A stretch of 64,000 bases of DNA from the NCBI GenBank assembly GCA_947652115.1, contig OX393564.1, forward strand, positions 15,906,824-15,970,823. The letters are read 5' to 3'. Below, in pieces: positions 48,186-59,657 of this stretch; within the stretch, counting starts at the first letter, position 1; each line of letters starts with the position of its first letter. The notes below the pieces were generated by a model, which ran no database searches, had not been told where the DNA came from, and saw nothing but the letters and a program-made list of their open reading frames with translations. Made by a program: the position numbers and the translations under genes. Origin of the DNA: Blastomussa wellsi. Lineage: Eukaryota > Cnidaria > Anthozoa > Scleractinia > Plerogyridae.

Positions 48186-49611
48186 GTATGCTAATCCACT
48201 GCAGCTAATCCTTAGATCATTCTGTCAGTTTCCCAAACAGTTCGCCGCAACCCATGGGTCAAAGCACTTTGACTCATTTATATTCCATAGTGGGGCGAAG
48301 CATTTTGATACTTTGATAAAGACGTCAGTCATAAACTCACACGATGAAAGCGCTGACTTTCAGATGTGTGGAAAAAGAAACTGAAAGTAGTCAAAATGAT
48401 GTTAGCGTACACTGTACTGTGTGTCTGTTACTAGTTAACGGTGTATAGAACACAAAACTTGTTTTTTTTTAACCTGTCCGAATGCAATATATGTTATTTC
48501 AGTAAAAGTTAACAAAGGGGGGATTCCAGCTTCCAAATTTCAGAATAGCCTTAAGGTCCCAATCTTCTTCGATGATGATTGATTATTGAAAAGCTGAAAA
48601 GGTCAGGAATTGACATATGTGCCAGATACTAAAAACGTTAATTGCCAAGTTATGTACACCTAAAGTACATATTTTAGAGTATCTAGGTTAATTAATTATA
48701 TCTTTGGCAACTTTGAACATTGAACTAGCATAGGCTGAGGCAAGGAACAACTCGGATTTAAATCGCGACCGCCGTCTCCATACAAACAGTATTTTAACCT
48801 TGTTAAGCGATGACGTCACGCTTAATGCCATCATGCTTGGGGTTTGTCAAATTTCCCTTAAGTTAACCGAACGGAAGAGAACTGGGAACGATCGATCCGC
48901 CATCTTGCTTTATGTGATTTGCAGTTTCCAGCTTCAAGCTTTGATTTGCACGTGTTCGTAGCCATTATGTTTTGAACTCGTAGCCATTATGTTTTGAACT
49001 CACTCAAAAGGACTACATTAATTGAGCCCAAAATTATTATAAGCGCCGCCACAGCTATAAATTCTTTGATCTTATTTTTTGGTGACAGTCAGGTCGTGTG
49101 AAAGGGAAATTCTCAACCATTTGTTTATGTTAATCCTCATTTCTTTCAACACTAACTCGATTCGTAGCAAGTTATTTATTATATAAAGCCTTGGCTCACT
49201 CAAGTTTGTGCATGATAATGAATATCTCCCTGTTTACCAATGATTAATGATGTGGATGTGCATGTAAATGATGTGAATCCAAATGGCTTCATTTTAAACT
49301 TACAGTATCAAACGTGTCGCAGTTGTAAAACTAATACATTTTGGTCCGGCGTTAGACTAAATTAAATATTGCTTCAAGAAAATGTACCTTGTACTGGTAC
49401 TTGTAATTTAGCAGAATACATTGTGCTGCTATCGATCTGAGATTGCTTTTGCATGTCAATATTTTAATGATGGAAAGCTTTCCCATGTTGAAGTGCTCCT
49501 GTTAACCTAAACATGTCCTATGGTAGAGACTGCTCTCTGTCATTTCAATACTTGCTAAATACAGGCACTGTTCTTCAGACTATCGTTTACTTATTACCTC
49601 GTAATAATTAC
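48186..49611. other. Intergenic, nothing recognised
   Basis: No gene. A short direct duplication GTAGCCATTATGTTTTGAACT occurs twice at about 48958-49000. Confidence 0.4.
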
Positions 49612-49915
49612 ATGTGGGAGGCGCGGTGACCTAATTATTACCGCGCTGTGCTCCGGATCAGTCTGTCCGGGTTTGAGCCCTAGCCGAGGCATTGTGCTGT
49701 GTTCTTGGGAAAGACACTTAACTCTACAGTGCCTCTCTCCACCCAGGTGTATGAATGGGTATCTGCGAAATAATGCCTGCGATGGACTAGCATCTCATCA
49801 AGAGTAAAAGTCTGTAAAGTCTACATACGAGCCTAGTGGCCATGTAGCCGAAGCTTATCCTGGTTTCCGTAGCATATAATGACTAGGAGTATTTATAATC
49901 CCCTTGGATGGGATA
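49612..49915 (+). repeat. tRNA-derived SINE, copy 1
   Basis: The head GGCGCGGTGACCTAATTATT (degenerate A box) and GTCCGGGTTTGAGCCC (B box) are followed by the family body GGAAAGACACTTAACTCTAC and TGCCTCTCTCCACCCAGGTG. The same body recurs at 50812-51105 and, inverted, at 49890-50056. Confidence 0.75.
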
Positions 49916-50056
49916 CTAGTCCATCGTAGGGTTACCCCCAGCATTATTTTGTTGGTACCCATTTATGCACCTGGGTAGAGAGAGGCACTGTGCCTAAGAA
50001 CACAACGCAGTCACCCGGCCATGGCTCGAACCCAGACCGGAGTCCAGTACGCTAAC
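49890..50056 (-). repeat. tRNA-derived SINE, copy 2 (inverse, partial)
   Basis: Read on the minus strand it has GGGTTCGAGCCATGGCCGGG, then the family body through CACCTGGGTGCATAAATGGG-like sequence. It lies tail to tail with copy 1, so the two could pair as an inverted repeat. Confidence 0.7.
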
Positions 50057-50062
50057 CAAACT

Positions 50063-50262
50063 ATAGTTGATGAAAATTTGGTTGAGCCTATGACGTCAAC
50101 TCTTAGCTAATTGCATACTTTAAAAACCTGAATATTTCTGTGACGAAAACTGATATTTAAAAAAAAAAATAACGGCATTTTTCTTCTGATGAAGACACCT
50201 TTTAGTGCCTTAAAGTGGCTTAGATTGGAGGCCTGCGAATTTCGTCATAGTAGCATTTTGAA
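50063..50262 (-). repeat. Single arm of the 21276-22080 foldback family
   Basis: AAAATTTGGTTGAG.CTATGACGTCA, TTAGCTAATT and GAATATTTCTGTGACGAAAA match the inverse of 21280-21480. Only one arm is present. Confidence 0.6.
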
Positions 50263-50374
50263 CTGATAATTCAATTGACAGTTGCTAGCTGTAGGCGTTA
50301 TTGCATGACTCATACGCCATGAAATCTGTACTCCAGCTTAACCAAGTACGAATGTTTCTGTTTCAGAAAACCCA

Positions 50375-50402
50375 CTAATGAAAGGATTATCCCCGAAACG
50401 TC
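50375..50402 (+). ncRNA. Hammerhead-ribozyme-like motif
   Basis: CUAAUGA - AGGAUUAUCCC stem - C - GAAA - CGUC follows the hammerhead core order, with G5 changed to A. It probably marks the remains of a Penelope-like or similar retroelement. Stem I was not verified, so activity is unlikely. Confidence 0.35.
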
Positions 50403-50811
50403 TGACTTTTTTAACAATAGTTTAAGTACTCCTATATCTAATGTAAGATCAGAGGGGCACTGATTTGTCTTTGCACAAATTTAGAGTCACCCTTGTCAAA
50501 ATAAAAAAAGGCATTACTATTTTTACTCCGAACATATTTCTTATTCCGAACACAATGTCTTTTCACATTTTGTTGAGTGCTACACAGGAAAATGGACTTT
50601 GTAAGGTAATAGGATTGGTAACTCAAAATAATGTTTTGGTCGCTTTTCCACGATCAACGCAACTCGATTGGCAAATAGTTACAAAGCTAATCGATGCATG
50701 AGCAAGAATTTAGATGAAAGGACTAGGCATAAAAAGCGAATCCAGCGAAACGGAATGAGACAAATGATAAGTGCTTTCATGAATTGCCAAGCGTATGTGC
50801 ATTTATCAGCG

Positions 50812-51105
50812 AGAGGCGCAGTGGCCTGATGGTTAGTGCGTTGGGCTCAGGATGGGGCGGTCCGTGTTCGAGCCCCTGGCCGGGGCGCTGCGTTGTGTTC
50901 CTAGGCAAGATACATTACTCTCACAGTGCCTCTCTTCACCCAGGTGTATAAATGGGTACCGGCGAATTTACTGCTGGGGGGTAACCCTGCGATGAACTAG
51001 CATCCCATCCAGGGGGAAGTAGAAATACTCTCTACCGCTTCATGCTGCAGAAACCGGGACAAGCTCCGGCCTGATGGGCCAGTAGGCTCGTATGCAGACC
51101 TATAT
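50812..51105 (+). repeat. tRNA-derived SINE, copy 3 (best preserved)
   Basis: GAGGCGCAGTGGCCTGATGG holds the A box, and GTCCGTGTTCGAGCCCCTGG the B box. The body GGCAAGATACATTACTCTCA, GTGCCTCTCTTCACCCAGGT and GGGTACCGGCGAATTTACTG follows. Both Pol III boxes are intact. Confidence 0.8.
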
Positions 51106-51829
51106 GCATTTATCCATATTGTGTTTTAAATACTAGTATGATTTTATGCGAGTAAGTGCGGATTCTAACGCAGCAGGTATAAATGTAATGAACAGTACGT
51201 AATTATGATTCATTGTGGATCATTTTGTTTGTTTGTACACTTACGATCTTTTACGATCTTAACCTTCGCGACATTTTGGCCTGCCAGGCGTTTATCCGTT
51301 TCCGTTTCACACTATATTTATTTTATTTATTTATTTATTTATTTATTTATTGACAATTTATTGTTTCTCCCCCTTTTCATTAGTATTCATAGACGTGTTT
51401 TTTTAATAGACAAACGGTTTCAAGTTGTTCTCTGGGCTTAAAGGAGCAGTGTCACGATATTTATAGTCATTTTCTCATTTACTTTCAAATTGAAGGAAAT
51501 CCAAAAGTAAGAGTTTTCTAACGCCGAAAAGGAACAACGGAGTAATAAAATCCCGAAATTATATAAGGAGTGCTTCGAATGACAAAAATATAGACTGGTT
51601 ACAAACGACAAACTTGAAAAAACTTGCCAGTTTTTTCAAGATGAGTTGTCCGTGACGAAGCTCCTTTAATCATGTGTTACTGCGTACCTAGTTCTTTGCA
51701 ATAAGGTATAAATGGCATAAGAACTGTGTCCGAACTACATGTTGCTTGTCAATTTTTTTAGTGCGGGGAATTCAAGAATAGATTTGGGCAATTTGGGCTC
51801 GGCAGCAACTGCAGCATGTTGGCTCAGGA
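51106..51829. other. Region downstream of gene F; (TTTA)n microsatellite
   Basis: About nine TTTA units at 51315-51352. On the minus strand they also supply AATAAA motifs, but they lie about 480 nt past the gene F stop. No gene. Confidence 0.5.
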
Positions 51830-54743
51830 TTAGTCTTCTTCTTCTTCTTCTTCTTCTTCTTCTTCTTCTTCTTCTTCTTCTTCTTCTTCTTCTTCCTCTT
51901 CCTCTTCCTCTTCCTCTTCCTCTTCCTCTTCCTCTTCCTCTTCCTCCTCCTCCTCCTCCTCCTCCTCATTTTCTGGTTCTTCAGTTTCCGGTTCTTCAGT
52001 TTCCGGTTCTTCAGTTTCTGGTTCTTCAGTTTCCGGTTCTTCATTTTCTGGCTCTTCAGTTTCCGGTTCTTCATTTTCTGGCTCTTCAGTTTCTGGTTCT
52101 TCAGTTTCCGGTTCTTCAGTTTCCGGTTCTTCAGTTTCTGGTTCTTCAGTTTCCGGTTCTTCATTTTCTGGCTCTTCAGTTTCCGGTTCTTCATTTTCTG
52201 GCTCTTCAGTTTCCGGTTCTTCATTTTCTGGCTCTTCATTTTCTGGTTCTTCAGTTTCCGGTTCTTCAGTTTCCGGTTCTTCAGTTTCTGGTTCTTCAGT
52301 TTCCGGTTCTTCATTTTCTGGCTCTTCAGTTTCTGGTTCTTCAGTTTCCGGTTCTTCATTTTCTGGCTCTTCAGTTTCCGGTTCTTCATTTTCTGGCTCT
52401 TCAGTTTCCGGTTCTTCAGTTTCTGGTTCTTCAGTTTCCGGTTCTTCAGTTCCCTCTGGTGCATCTGTTCCTTCTGGGGCGTCTGTTTCCTCTGGTTTTT
52501 CAGTTGAAACTGAAACAAATGAATAAATTAATCGAAAATTAATGAAGTAAACTGAAGCGTGCTCTTCAGATTGCTTCAGCTCGTCGTTCGCAACTTATTT
52601 ACTTCCCAGTAAAAATAGTTTAATTCCTACCCTTGCTTTTACTTCTAAAACCAGCTCATCCTTCTCAATTTTCGTGCTTATTTAGACGCACTCAGGGGCT
52701 TTCTTTTTCGCAAGAACGCTTGTTTCTGTGTTCACATGGTTATTGTTATTTGCAGGCCCCTGATACGCACGCTTTTAGGGAATGGGTTTCTTGGACGCTC
52801 TAAACGATACAGGGACTTCTTTTAGTCCATTTGATATGCTCTTTTCTGTTTCAATGTTATGTGTATTCCCATCGTCCGTATCCCCTGAACAGTCGCGAAG
52901 TTACGAGACTAGTTTATTTTTTGCTCTATGTACCCGTGATTCTGCGAGTTTTTTGTTCTATAAGTTTGTATAAATGCCCACACAAAAACATGTTACAGGA
53001 AAGTTGCCTGAGTAACCGGCGGACGGACGACGAAAAAGGAACTTTGTCGCGAAACCCACCAGCTGCGCCGCGGCGTTTTTGTTATTTATAATGTTAATAG
53101 CTAATCTACGTCATCGTCTATGAATGAATACAACTGATATAAAAAAAAGTAATCCTCTTATCCTGTATTTGAGACATGATCACGATTAAACGGTACAAGA
53201 AGTATTTCAGCAACCCAGTAATAAACCCAAGGAAGTTTGTAATTGATCATTTGGGCTGCAACATTACAGTTTATTTTCAAGAAGTGTCTCTTCACAATTC
53301 ACGTTTTAAAAGACTCCCAATATAATACTTAAATACCTTGCATTCAATTTTCCTTCAAGCTGATTGAATTTTATAATTTGAAAAGAACATCAACGATTGA
53401 TTCGAGAGTGGATCAATACAGATAAAAAAAATAAACAGTAAGAAAGTTTGTTTTTTCAAGTGAGGTGAACTTTCCTTGTCCACTGTTGACTTAAAGTTTG
53501 TAAAAAAAATTGACACGTTGTATTTGTGAAGTGCCCTTGATAAGAACGATATCTTTTATGCATAATTCAGCAATCCAAGTAATTTGAAACATATTGCGTC
53601 GGTAACTTTGTTCAATGGGATGATATATTAGAACAATGTACGATAGTGGACAAAAATTAATATTGCTATATCAGATCTGTTGAAGACGGTCTATTACCTG
53701 CCGGATCAGAATAAAGCCAGGTTAAAGTGTCGTAATGATTTGAGACAGCGTTTTGTATTTTCAGGTTAAAGTGATGTGTAGTAATTAATAATACTTAGCG
53801 GCACTGCGTGCCGACCAGCCCACGTGTGTGGTCACAAAAATCGTCAAATATCACCACCGGCACGGTCGTCGACTTCGTTGACAACCATTTCTCTTAATCT
53901 GCAAAGAGCTTCAAAGTGGAAAGTCGATCGATACTTTGGTATTTTAACATCATTTGGATCTTTTTTAATATTTGTACGCTTTTCTTTTCGTTTGGTTGTT
54001 AACTTAAAATCAGGTCATCAAAAGATTTTTTTGTAAACGCTTTGTAGAAAAGATACTAAGAACACAGGAAAAAACGGAGAATTCGCAAGCAAAGAATTGT
54101 TTGGAAAACAGCGGTGAGATTCTGACAGATTGTAGGAGCCTGAGAAAAAAAAACCAAAACACAAAGACATGGACCAGTGTACATGTTTTAGTAAAGAAAC
54201 TAAACAGGCTAAATATTGAGCTAAATATTTGTGGTCTTACTCATGATACTCACAAAAACACTCATAACTCACGGTTCTTGTAAGATTAGAAACAAAGCGT
54301 TGGGAAGCGTTGGTTTTTGTGGAGGTAGGAAAAACCGGAGAACCCGGAGAAAAACCCTCGGAGCAAGGACGAGAACCAACAACAAACTCAACCCACATAT
54401 GACACGTGATCGAAGTTAAACCGGACTTTTTTAAACTATTACTTACAAGGCGAGCTTTCAACGAAATAAGTTGTCCTTGAAGTCTTTTTTTTTTTAAATA
54501 TACAAATAGGTTCCAAAAGCTTCATATCAGGTTTAAGGGACGTTTTTAAACAAACATATTAATCAGTTTTCTGATAAGGGCCAAGAAGACAAAATGTGTA
54601 ACACTGTGTAGTTTTCTTGTGTTAAGTAATATGTAACATACTTTTTGTTTTACAGCTAGCTCACCTTGTTGAGGCAAAGGAGCAGCTAGAAGCTGTCCTA
54701 CCAGAACACAAAGACAAAGAAGAAATATTTGTTTAGAAATCAT
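51830..54743 (-). CDS. Secreted Glu/Pro/Thr repeat protein with poly-Glu end (gene F)
   Basis: Two exons on the minus strand, 54743-54665 and 52509-51830, with a phase-1 GT-AG intron, give 252 residues. Exon 1 encodes the signal peptide [20 protein letters not shown], then APLPQQ. Exon 2 starts [20 protein letters not shown] and continues as about 32 copies of the pentapeptide EEPET or EEPEN (15-bp DNA repeat). A run of about 44 consecutive Glu and a final Asp close the protein. There are almost no basic residues and no hydrophobic tail. It is closest to gene E in signal peptide, repeat style, strand and promoter, so E and F are probably sister duplicates. The Lys/Arg-rich frame on the same strand is a frame-shifted reading of the repeat and is rejected. 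Confidence 0.8.
54230..54440. repeat. Probable dispersed repeat in gene F intron
   Basis: GGAGAACCCGGAGAAAAACC, then AACTCAACCCACATATGAC, resembles from memory a repeat common in marine invertebrate genomes. It also carries in-frame open stretches. Boundaries and family are uncertain. Confidence 0.3.
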
Positions 54744-54802
54744 CTTGTTGTAGTTTTCTTCGAAACGATATATTTGAAAATGATGTTTGACCTCTAAATA
54801 AA

Positions 54803-54838
54803 CAATTTATAGACAGCGGCCTCTTGGATCTATATTGG
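54803..54838 (-). promoter_or_regulatory. TATA and CCAAT boxes of gene F
   Basis: On the minus strand CCAAT (54834-54838) precedes TATAAATTG (54803-54811), which lies about 60-68 bp before the ATG. It is similar in sequence and spacing to the gene E promoter. Confidence 0.65.
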
Positions 54839-54843
54839 CTGAT

Positions 54844-55819
54844 TGTAAGTTATTTCCATGGCAATATTATTACAAATAGTTTTAATTTTTAAAACTGCAT
54901 GGTCACGTTCCTTAATGGTCATTTAATGCAGGAGGTTACCCTAATTTTAATGACTTATTTTCCATTCAGTCACGCAAAGTTTTAGCTCAGAGCGCGTACG
55001 TACTTTGGAATTCGACTGAAAAGTGCTACTCTGAGTTTAAGCACAATAGTTCCCCTCTGTGAGAATTTGAATGGCTGAAATGATGAGCATCTTTCTTGCA
55101 GGAAGGAGAGGTCGATTGAAAGTCCATGAAAGTTATTTAAAATAAAGTTAAACAAACAGGCGATTTTTTTTTCATAAAGGGCTTACATGCAAAAATTAGA
55201 CGCGGCACCACACACCAAACATTTTCTGGCCGAGCAGTTTGACCGGATATAAAATGTATAAAATGTATTTCCATTGCAACGATAAACAGAAAACCATGTC
55301 ATCAGCAAAACTTGCATTTTACGGGTAACAGATTTGAGGTAGAAAAATTAATACCAATATCTAAAATGTTAGTCTACTGGATGAAATTAGTTAGCGCCAA
55401 AATGTGAAATCAACTTATCTTCCGGTACTGTGAAAGTTTTGCTGATTTTCTTTACCGCGATTCCGAGAACTGAATTTGTCTTCACGATTACCCCATTATA
55501 AATTTTCCTTTTAACCTCTTTTTCAAAAATATGAAAAACGCTATGACACATTTTTGAGACGTTCAAACGCTGTATAGAACCTTGAACCTTAGCCAGCTTT
55601 GAATTCGTGAAGATCATTTCAGCGACAAATGAAAATTGAATGCCGAGAACTTTGTTTGTTTTTGAGCGTTTAAATATAAGATATCCCACCTCCTTTGTCG
55701 GCAACCGTCCAACCAATATCAAAAACATGACATAACATAAACTTTATTAAACATTCGTATTTTTAGAGCACTAGCATACAGAGCTAATATCTCCGAATGG
55801 AAAACATAATAAAACCTTC
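54844..55819. other. Intergenic, nothing recognised
   Basis: No recognised gene. A 113-codon open frame at 55387-55728 (-) consists of near-repeating phrases (NKVLGIQFSF, NSVLGIAVKK), suggesting a noncoding tandem repeat. It has no known domain. Confidence 0.4.
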
Positions 55820-56850
55820 ACATATAATAATAATAATGGCTGTCCTTCGTTGCCGAAGATGACTGTCTTGCAATGAGTTGAGGCCTATCTTAAACAGGCT
55901 GTCATGTGGGCAATCAGACCCGCTCGGGATCTGCAGGAACGCTGGCAGTTGTTGCATTGGAAACTGCTTGAAGTAGCTGCCGAGTGTCGTCGGGCATGTG
56001 CATGCTGATATTCTTGCTGACGCTGCTCTTCAACGGCTGATATGGCCTTCCTCTGCAGACCCTGTAATTTTACTCTGTGAGCTGCCTCTTCTTCCCAGGT
56101 ATTATGCGAGATACCTGTTTTCTTCAAGTGCCGCTTTAAAACATCTTTGAAACGACCACCATGGCTCCTTTTACCGTGGTGTAGTTCCGAATATAACACA
56201 ACTTTTGGCAGCCTGCTATTGGCCATCCGACATACGTGTCCCGCCCAGCGAAGCTGTGACACGGTAATTAGGGCTTCAACACTGACTGTGTCAGCACTGT
56301 GTCAACATCGGGGATACGGTCTTGCCACTTGATGTTAAGAAAGGAGCGTAGGTGGCGAAGCTGGAGACTTGTCAGAGCCTTGATGTGCCTGCGATAGAGA
56401 GTGGTGCACTCGATGGAATAGAGCAGGCAAGGGATGACTGCGACAGAGTAAACTTTCACTTTGGTTTTTGTGCTGATGTCATGACAGCTCCAGAGTCTCT
56501 TCTGAAGTGCACCATAGGCCTTCGTGGCGGAATGGATCCTCCTTTCCACTTCCAGGTCTACAGAGTTGGTGTTTGTAACAGTACGTTACCGTAACAGTAC
56601 GTTACAGTTTGCCCAGGTAATTGAAAGACTCGGTTGTCTTCAGTGGTTCTTCATGAACCGTGATTGTCCCTGGTAGTTCAATGGACAATGGAGGAGGCTG
56701 ATAAAGCAGCTCGGTCTTAGATATGTTGATCTTTAGACCAAACAAATCAGCTGCTGAGGAGAAACGATCCACAATCTGCTGCATATCAACTGCATTGTTG
56801 GCCACAAGGGCCGAATCATTCGATGAAATGTTAGTCGTCGAGGAAAATAG
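55820..56850 (-). pseudogene. Non-LTR retrotransposon 3' end (broken)
   Basis: The minus strand encodes, in three frames in order, the tail of a reverse transcriptase (NDSALVANNAVDMQQIVDRF and LFGLKINISKTE), the connection region (HSATKAYGALQKRLW and LTSLQLRHLRSFLNIKWQDR), then LRWAGHVCRM, HGKRSHGG and a C-terminal Cys/His finger (CNNCQRSCRSRAGLIAHMTA). The usual YADD motif has become NDSA. An (ATT)n tail lies at 55820-55838, as expected at the 3' end. The copy is 5'-truncated near 56850 and broken by frameshifts, so it is inactive. Confidence 0.8.
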
Positions 56851-59329
56851 ATTAGGCCAGCATTTTCGGTCAATCCATAAAAAGGAAGCAAATGCGAAGG
56901 TAGCGCTTAAAACGCAGGAACTATATGGCCGGGAAACTTTGCTATACCTTGGCTCTATCTCTGAATGGAGATCTAAGGTTAGCCTATACATTATTCATTA
57001 TTTTGGTTTATAAGTATAAACTGTTGTTATGCTAATAGGGCTAATATGGCAAGTTGTTGTGCAAGACTGATTTCCACCTCGTTTCTGATGCAGTTAACTC
57101 GTAGCGTTTTTCTAAATGCATTTTCTGTTTTAACAAAAGGTATCAGACGGCAAATATTTCGATCTTTAATCTTTAATCTTTAATTGGGATAATTGCCTAT
57201 AGTTTACACTCTAATCCGGCAATGGGCAGCGGTAGCTATTTACAACAACATACTACCACATGAATAATTAACTATTAACAATAACACAGAAGTCGCTAAG
57301 GCAAAACGAGAGTCTTGAAGTGAGCAATAGAAGTTGCATGGACGACCGGTAGGGGAAGCCTATTCCGTTCTGGGATTGTGCTGGGGTAGAACGAATACTT
57401 ATAAGCATTAACTGATGTCGGTAGCGAGGGAGTGTTTCAAAAAATTTTTGGCAAAGATGCAGGGGAAGTTGCCAAGGTGTATAGCATGTATCTGAGATGT
57501 GCAGATCGCACAAAACATTTCAAAACAGTTCTTTGCCAGATGCTGAGCATAGAAAACTAAAGTTGACCGAGCTCAATTATGCCGTCAAGCTGTCCATTCA
57601 ACCTGAATGCAGAAAACTGCAACTGAGGAAATATTTTGGAGACACTGATATGGGTGCATGCCAAACAAGTGGTTTCTGTGTGGATGGAGCAAATGTTGGC
57701 AAACTGAGGCAAATGTGGAAGAAGTTGAGGTGCTGCATTGTTTGGAAAATATGAACCATTTGCACCACTTGTTTTAGTGTACAGAGGATCAAAACTAAAG
57801 GAAGTTTTGGCAAAATCCTTTCACAACATTCCTCAGTATGGCAAAGGAAAATTACAGCATCTAGTGTACAGCATTTCATTCAAATGTTAATATCTGAAGA
57901 CATTATTGTTGAAAACTAAGGAATTCCAATGAAACTGGATCAACACCATATTTGATTCCTGGAAGCAAGACAGCAGATCTGTCTAATGGGAACCTTGTAC
58001 TCTATAAGTACAAAGTGTAAACATGGATTATATTACAAATGCTTCTACAGACTCTCTACAGTGTATGAGTTTTTAGGGTCTGAGTTTTCGAGACACCCGG
58101 AGGGTCTGAGTTTTCAGGGTCTGAGGTCTGAGTTTTCGAGGTCTTAGTTTTCGAGACACCCATCAATATGACTAACAGGTTTGACATTGGTCTAGTATAT
58201 TTCTAAGTCTTCTCCAACTAAAGTGTGTGTAGTGTCAAGGTATCTTCAGTTGCCTGGAAACAAACATGGCAATCAATTTTGTACATTTTGTATATGTTGT
58301 CGCACAAAACTTTCCTTTGTTTAACATTTTTCAAACCAGTGTTATTTTGATTTGTTTTTGTTCTACCTATTATCATAATCTGGAACAAAGGAAAATAAAA
58401 ATTTAATTGGTTTGAAAAATGTTAAACCAGGGGACAATTTGAGCCACAACATACATGTATATATGCAATAGTAGACAATATGTCTCAAAGTTCCAACAAG
58501 AAATCCCCCCTTGTAAATTAGTACTGAAGAAGTCCATCCCCACTAATCTGAATCTCTGTCTTCATCCTCTTCAATATTTAAAATGCCATGAAAATATAGT
58601 CATCTTTGCTAAAGGTGTAAGGTCACGTTTTCCTCGCCTTTGAAATTCGCCTTGTCCGAACTCCACTTCGTTAAACGTTTCCACGAGAGAACGGGAAGAA
58701 CGTGTATGTTTAGGGGTACTTGTTCGGGTTTCGATTGCTTGAAGTAAACGGCAGAAATCAGGAATCTGCACATGCAGTTGAAAACATTACATCACACTTA
58801 CCGTCGATCGACAATTCCTTTCTGGAAACTTCCAAATCATCCACTCTTTCAACTAAACATCCTTCCAGTGATTGAAGGGGAGCTTCATGATCTGAAAACC
58901 CTGCCATTCTGAACAGTTTAACCCATGGGTCAAAAAGAGCCTGACCCACCCACTTTGCATCACGCGCCTCTATTATTGTTATTGTTATCATAAAGCGATT
59001 GTACAAAAAATAACGAACCCCAAAGAAAGAAAAATTAGTGAGGAGTATATTTCCGTGAAGATCTCGCCTGCTTGACGCGTTCAACGTCGCTGGAAACAGA
59101 TAAAATATGTCGTTTGCTAAAACTCGCTTTTTCGGGGGCCCCAATAAGTCCCGAGGGAATGAAAACTTTTGTCTTGCCACGCGGAAACTCGTTCCCAAAC
59201 ATTTCAACTGAGGCTCGGAGTGCGAAATCTATCAGTTGTCTATGGCCAATATGGCCGCCACGCGAATAAGGCCCATTGACTCCTAAACCGGCCGTAACCG
59301 GCCGTGACAGACCTTGACCTTTGTTCCGC
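56851..59329. other. Intergenic, mostly unrecognised
   Basis: No intact gene. At 57590-57690 (+) ECRKLQLRKYFGD with nearby Cys residues faintly resembles the RecQ zinc-binding region, but support is poor. At 58075-58160 a GGGTCTGAGTTTTC unit repeats four or five times. The 149-codon open frame at 58758-59207 (-) has no recognised family. Confidence 0.35.
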
Positions 59330-59655
59330 TTCGGACGTCATCATCTTTGACCAAAATAGGAATCCCGTTTATCCCAGTTCTACAGAAGGGAAAGAGCTTT
59401 CCAATGATACCCAGATGATATTGATTTGGCCAATGGAACTTGGAATATGCAGGAAAACTTACCCTTGGCTACTCCATGTTGAGTGTTTCCCGTCTCAATG
59501 ATGCTTTCGTGGCAATTCTTTAACCGGAAGCAAGCCCAGTAAAAGGCCAACAAAATCATTAAAAAGATACGAGGAAAGGAGAAAGGAAAAGCGAAAAATA
59601 AAAATAAAGACATCGAAAAGCCTAAAGACGTGGGTCACTTCTCGAAATTTTGATT
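59330..59655. repeat. Dispersed repeat, copy 2 (inverse of 23880-24360)
   Basis: Inverse orientation of the copy at 23880-24360, and ends exactly where the large foldback arm begins. Confidence 0.6.
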
Positions 59656-59657
59656 TG

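Noticed and set aside
51739..52542. Leu/Pro/Phe-rich + strand frame and Lys/Asn/Arg-rich minus frame across gene F
   Set aside because: Both are shifted readings of the 15-bp Glu/Pro/Thr repeat. Only the acidic frame joins in phase to the signal-peptide exon and ends in a stop right after the Glu run.
57590..57690. Possible RecQ zinc-binding region fragment
   Set aside because: Only a short CRKLQLRKYFGD-like match. The Cys pattern is incomplete and there is no helicase context nearby.
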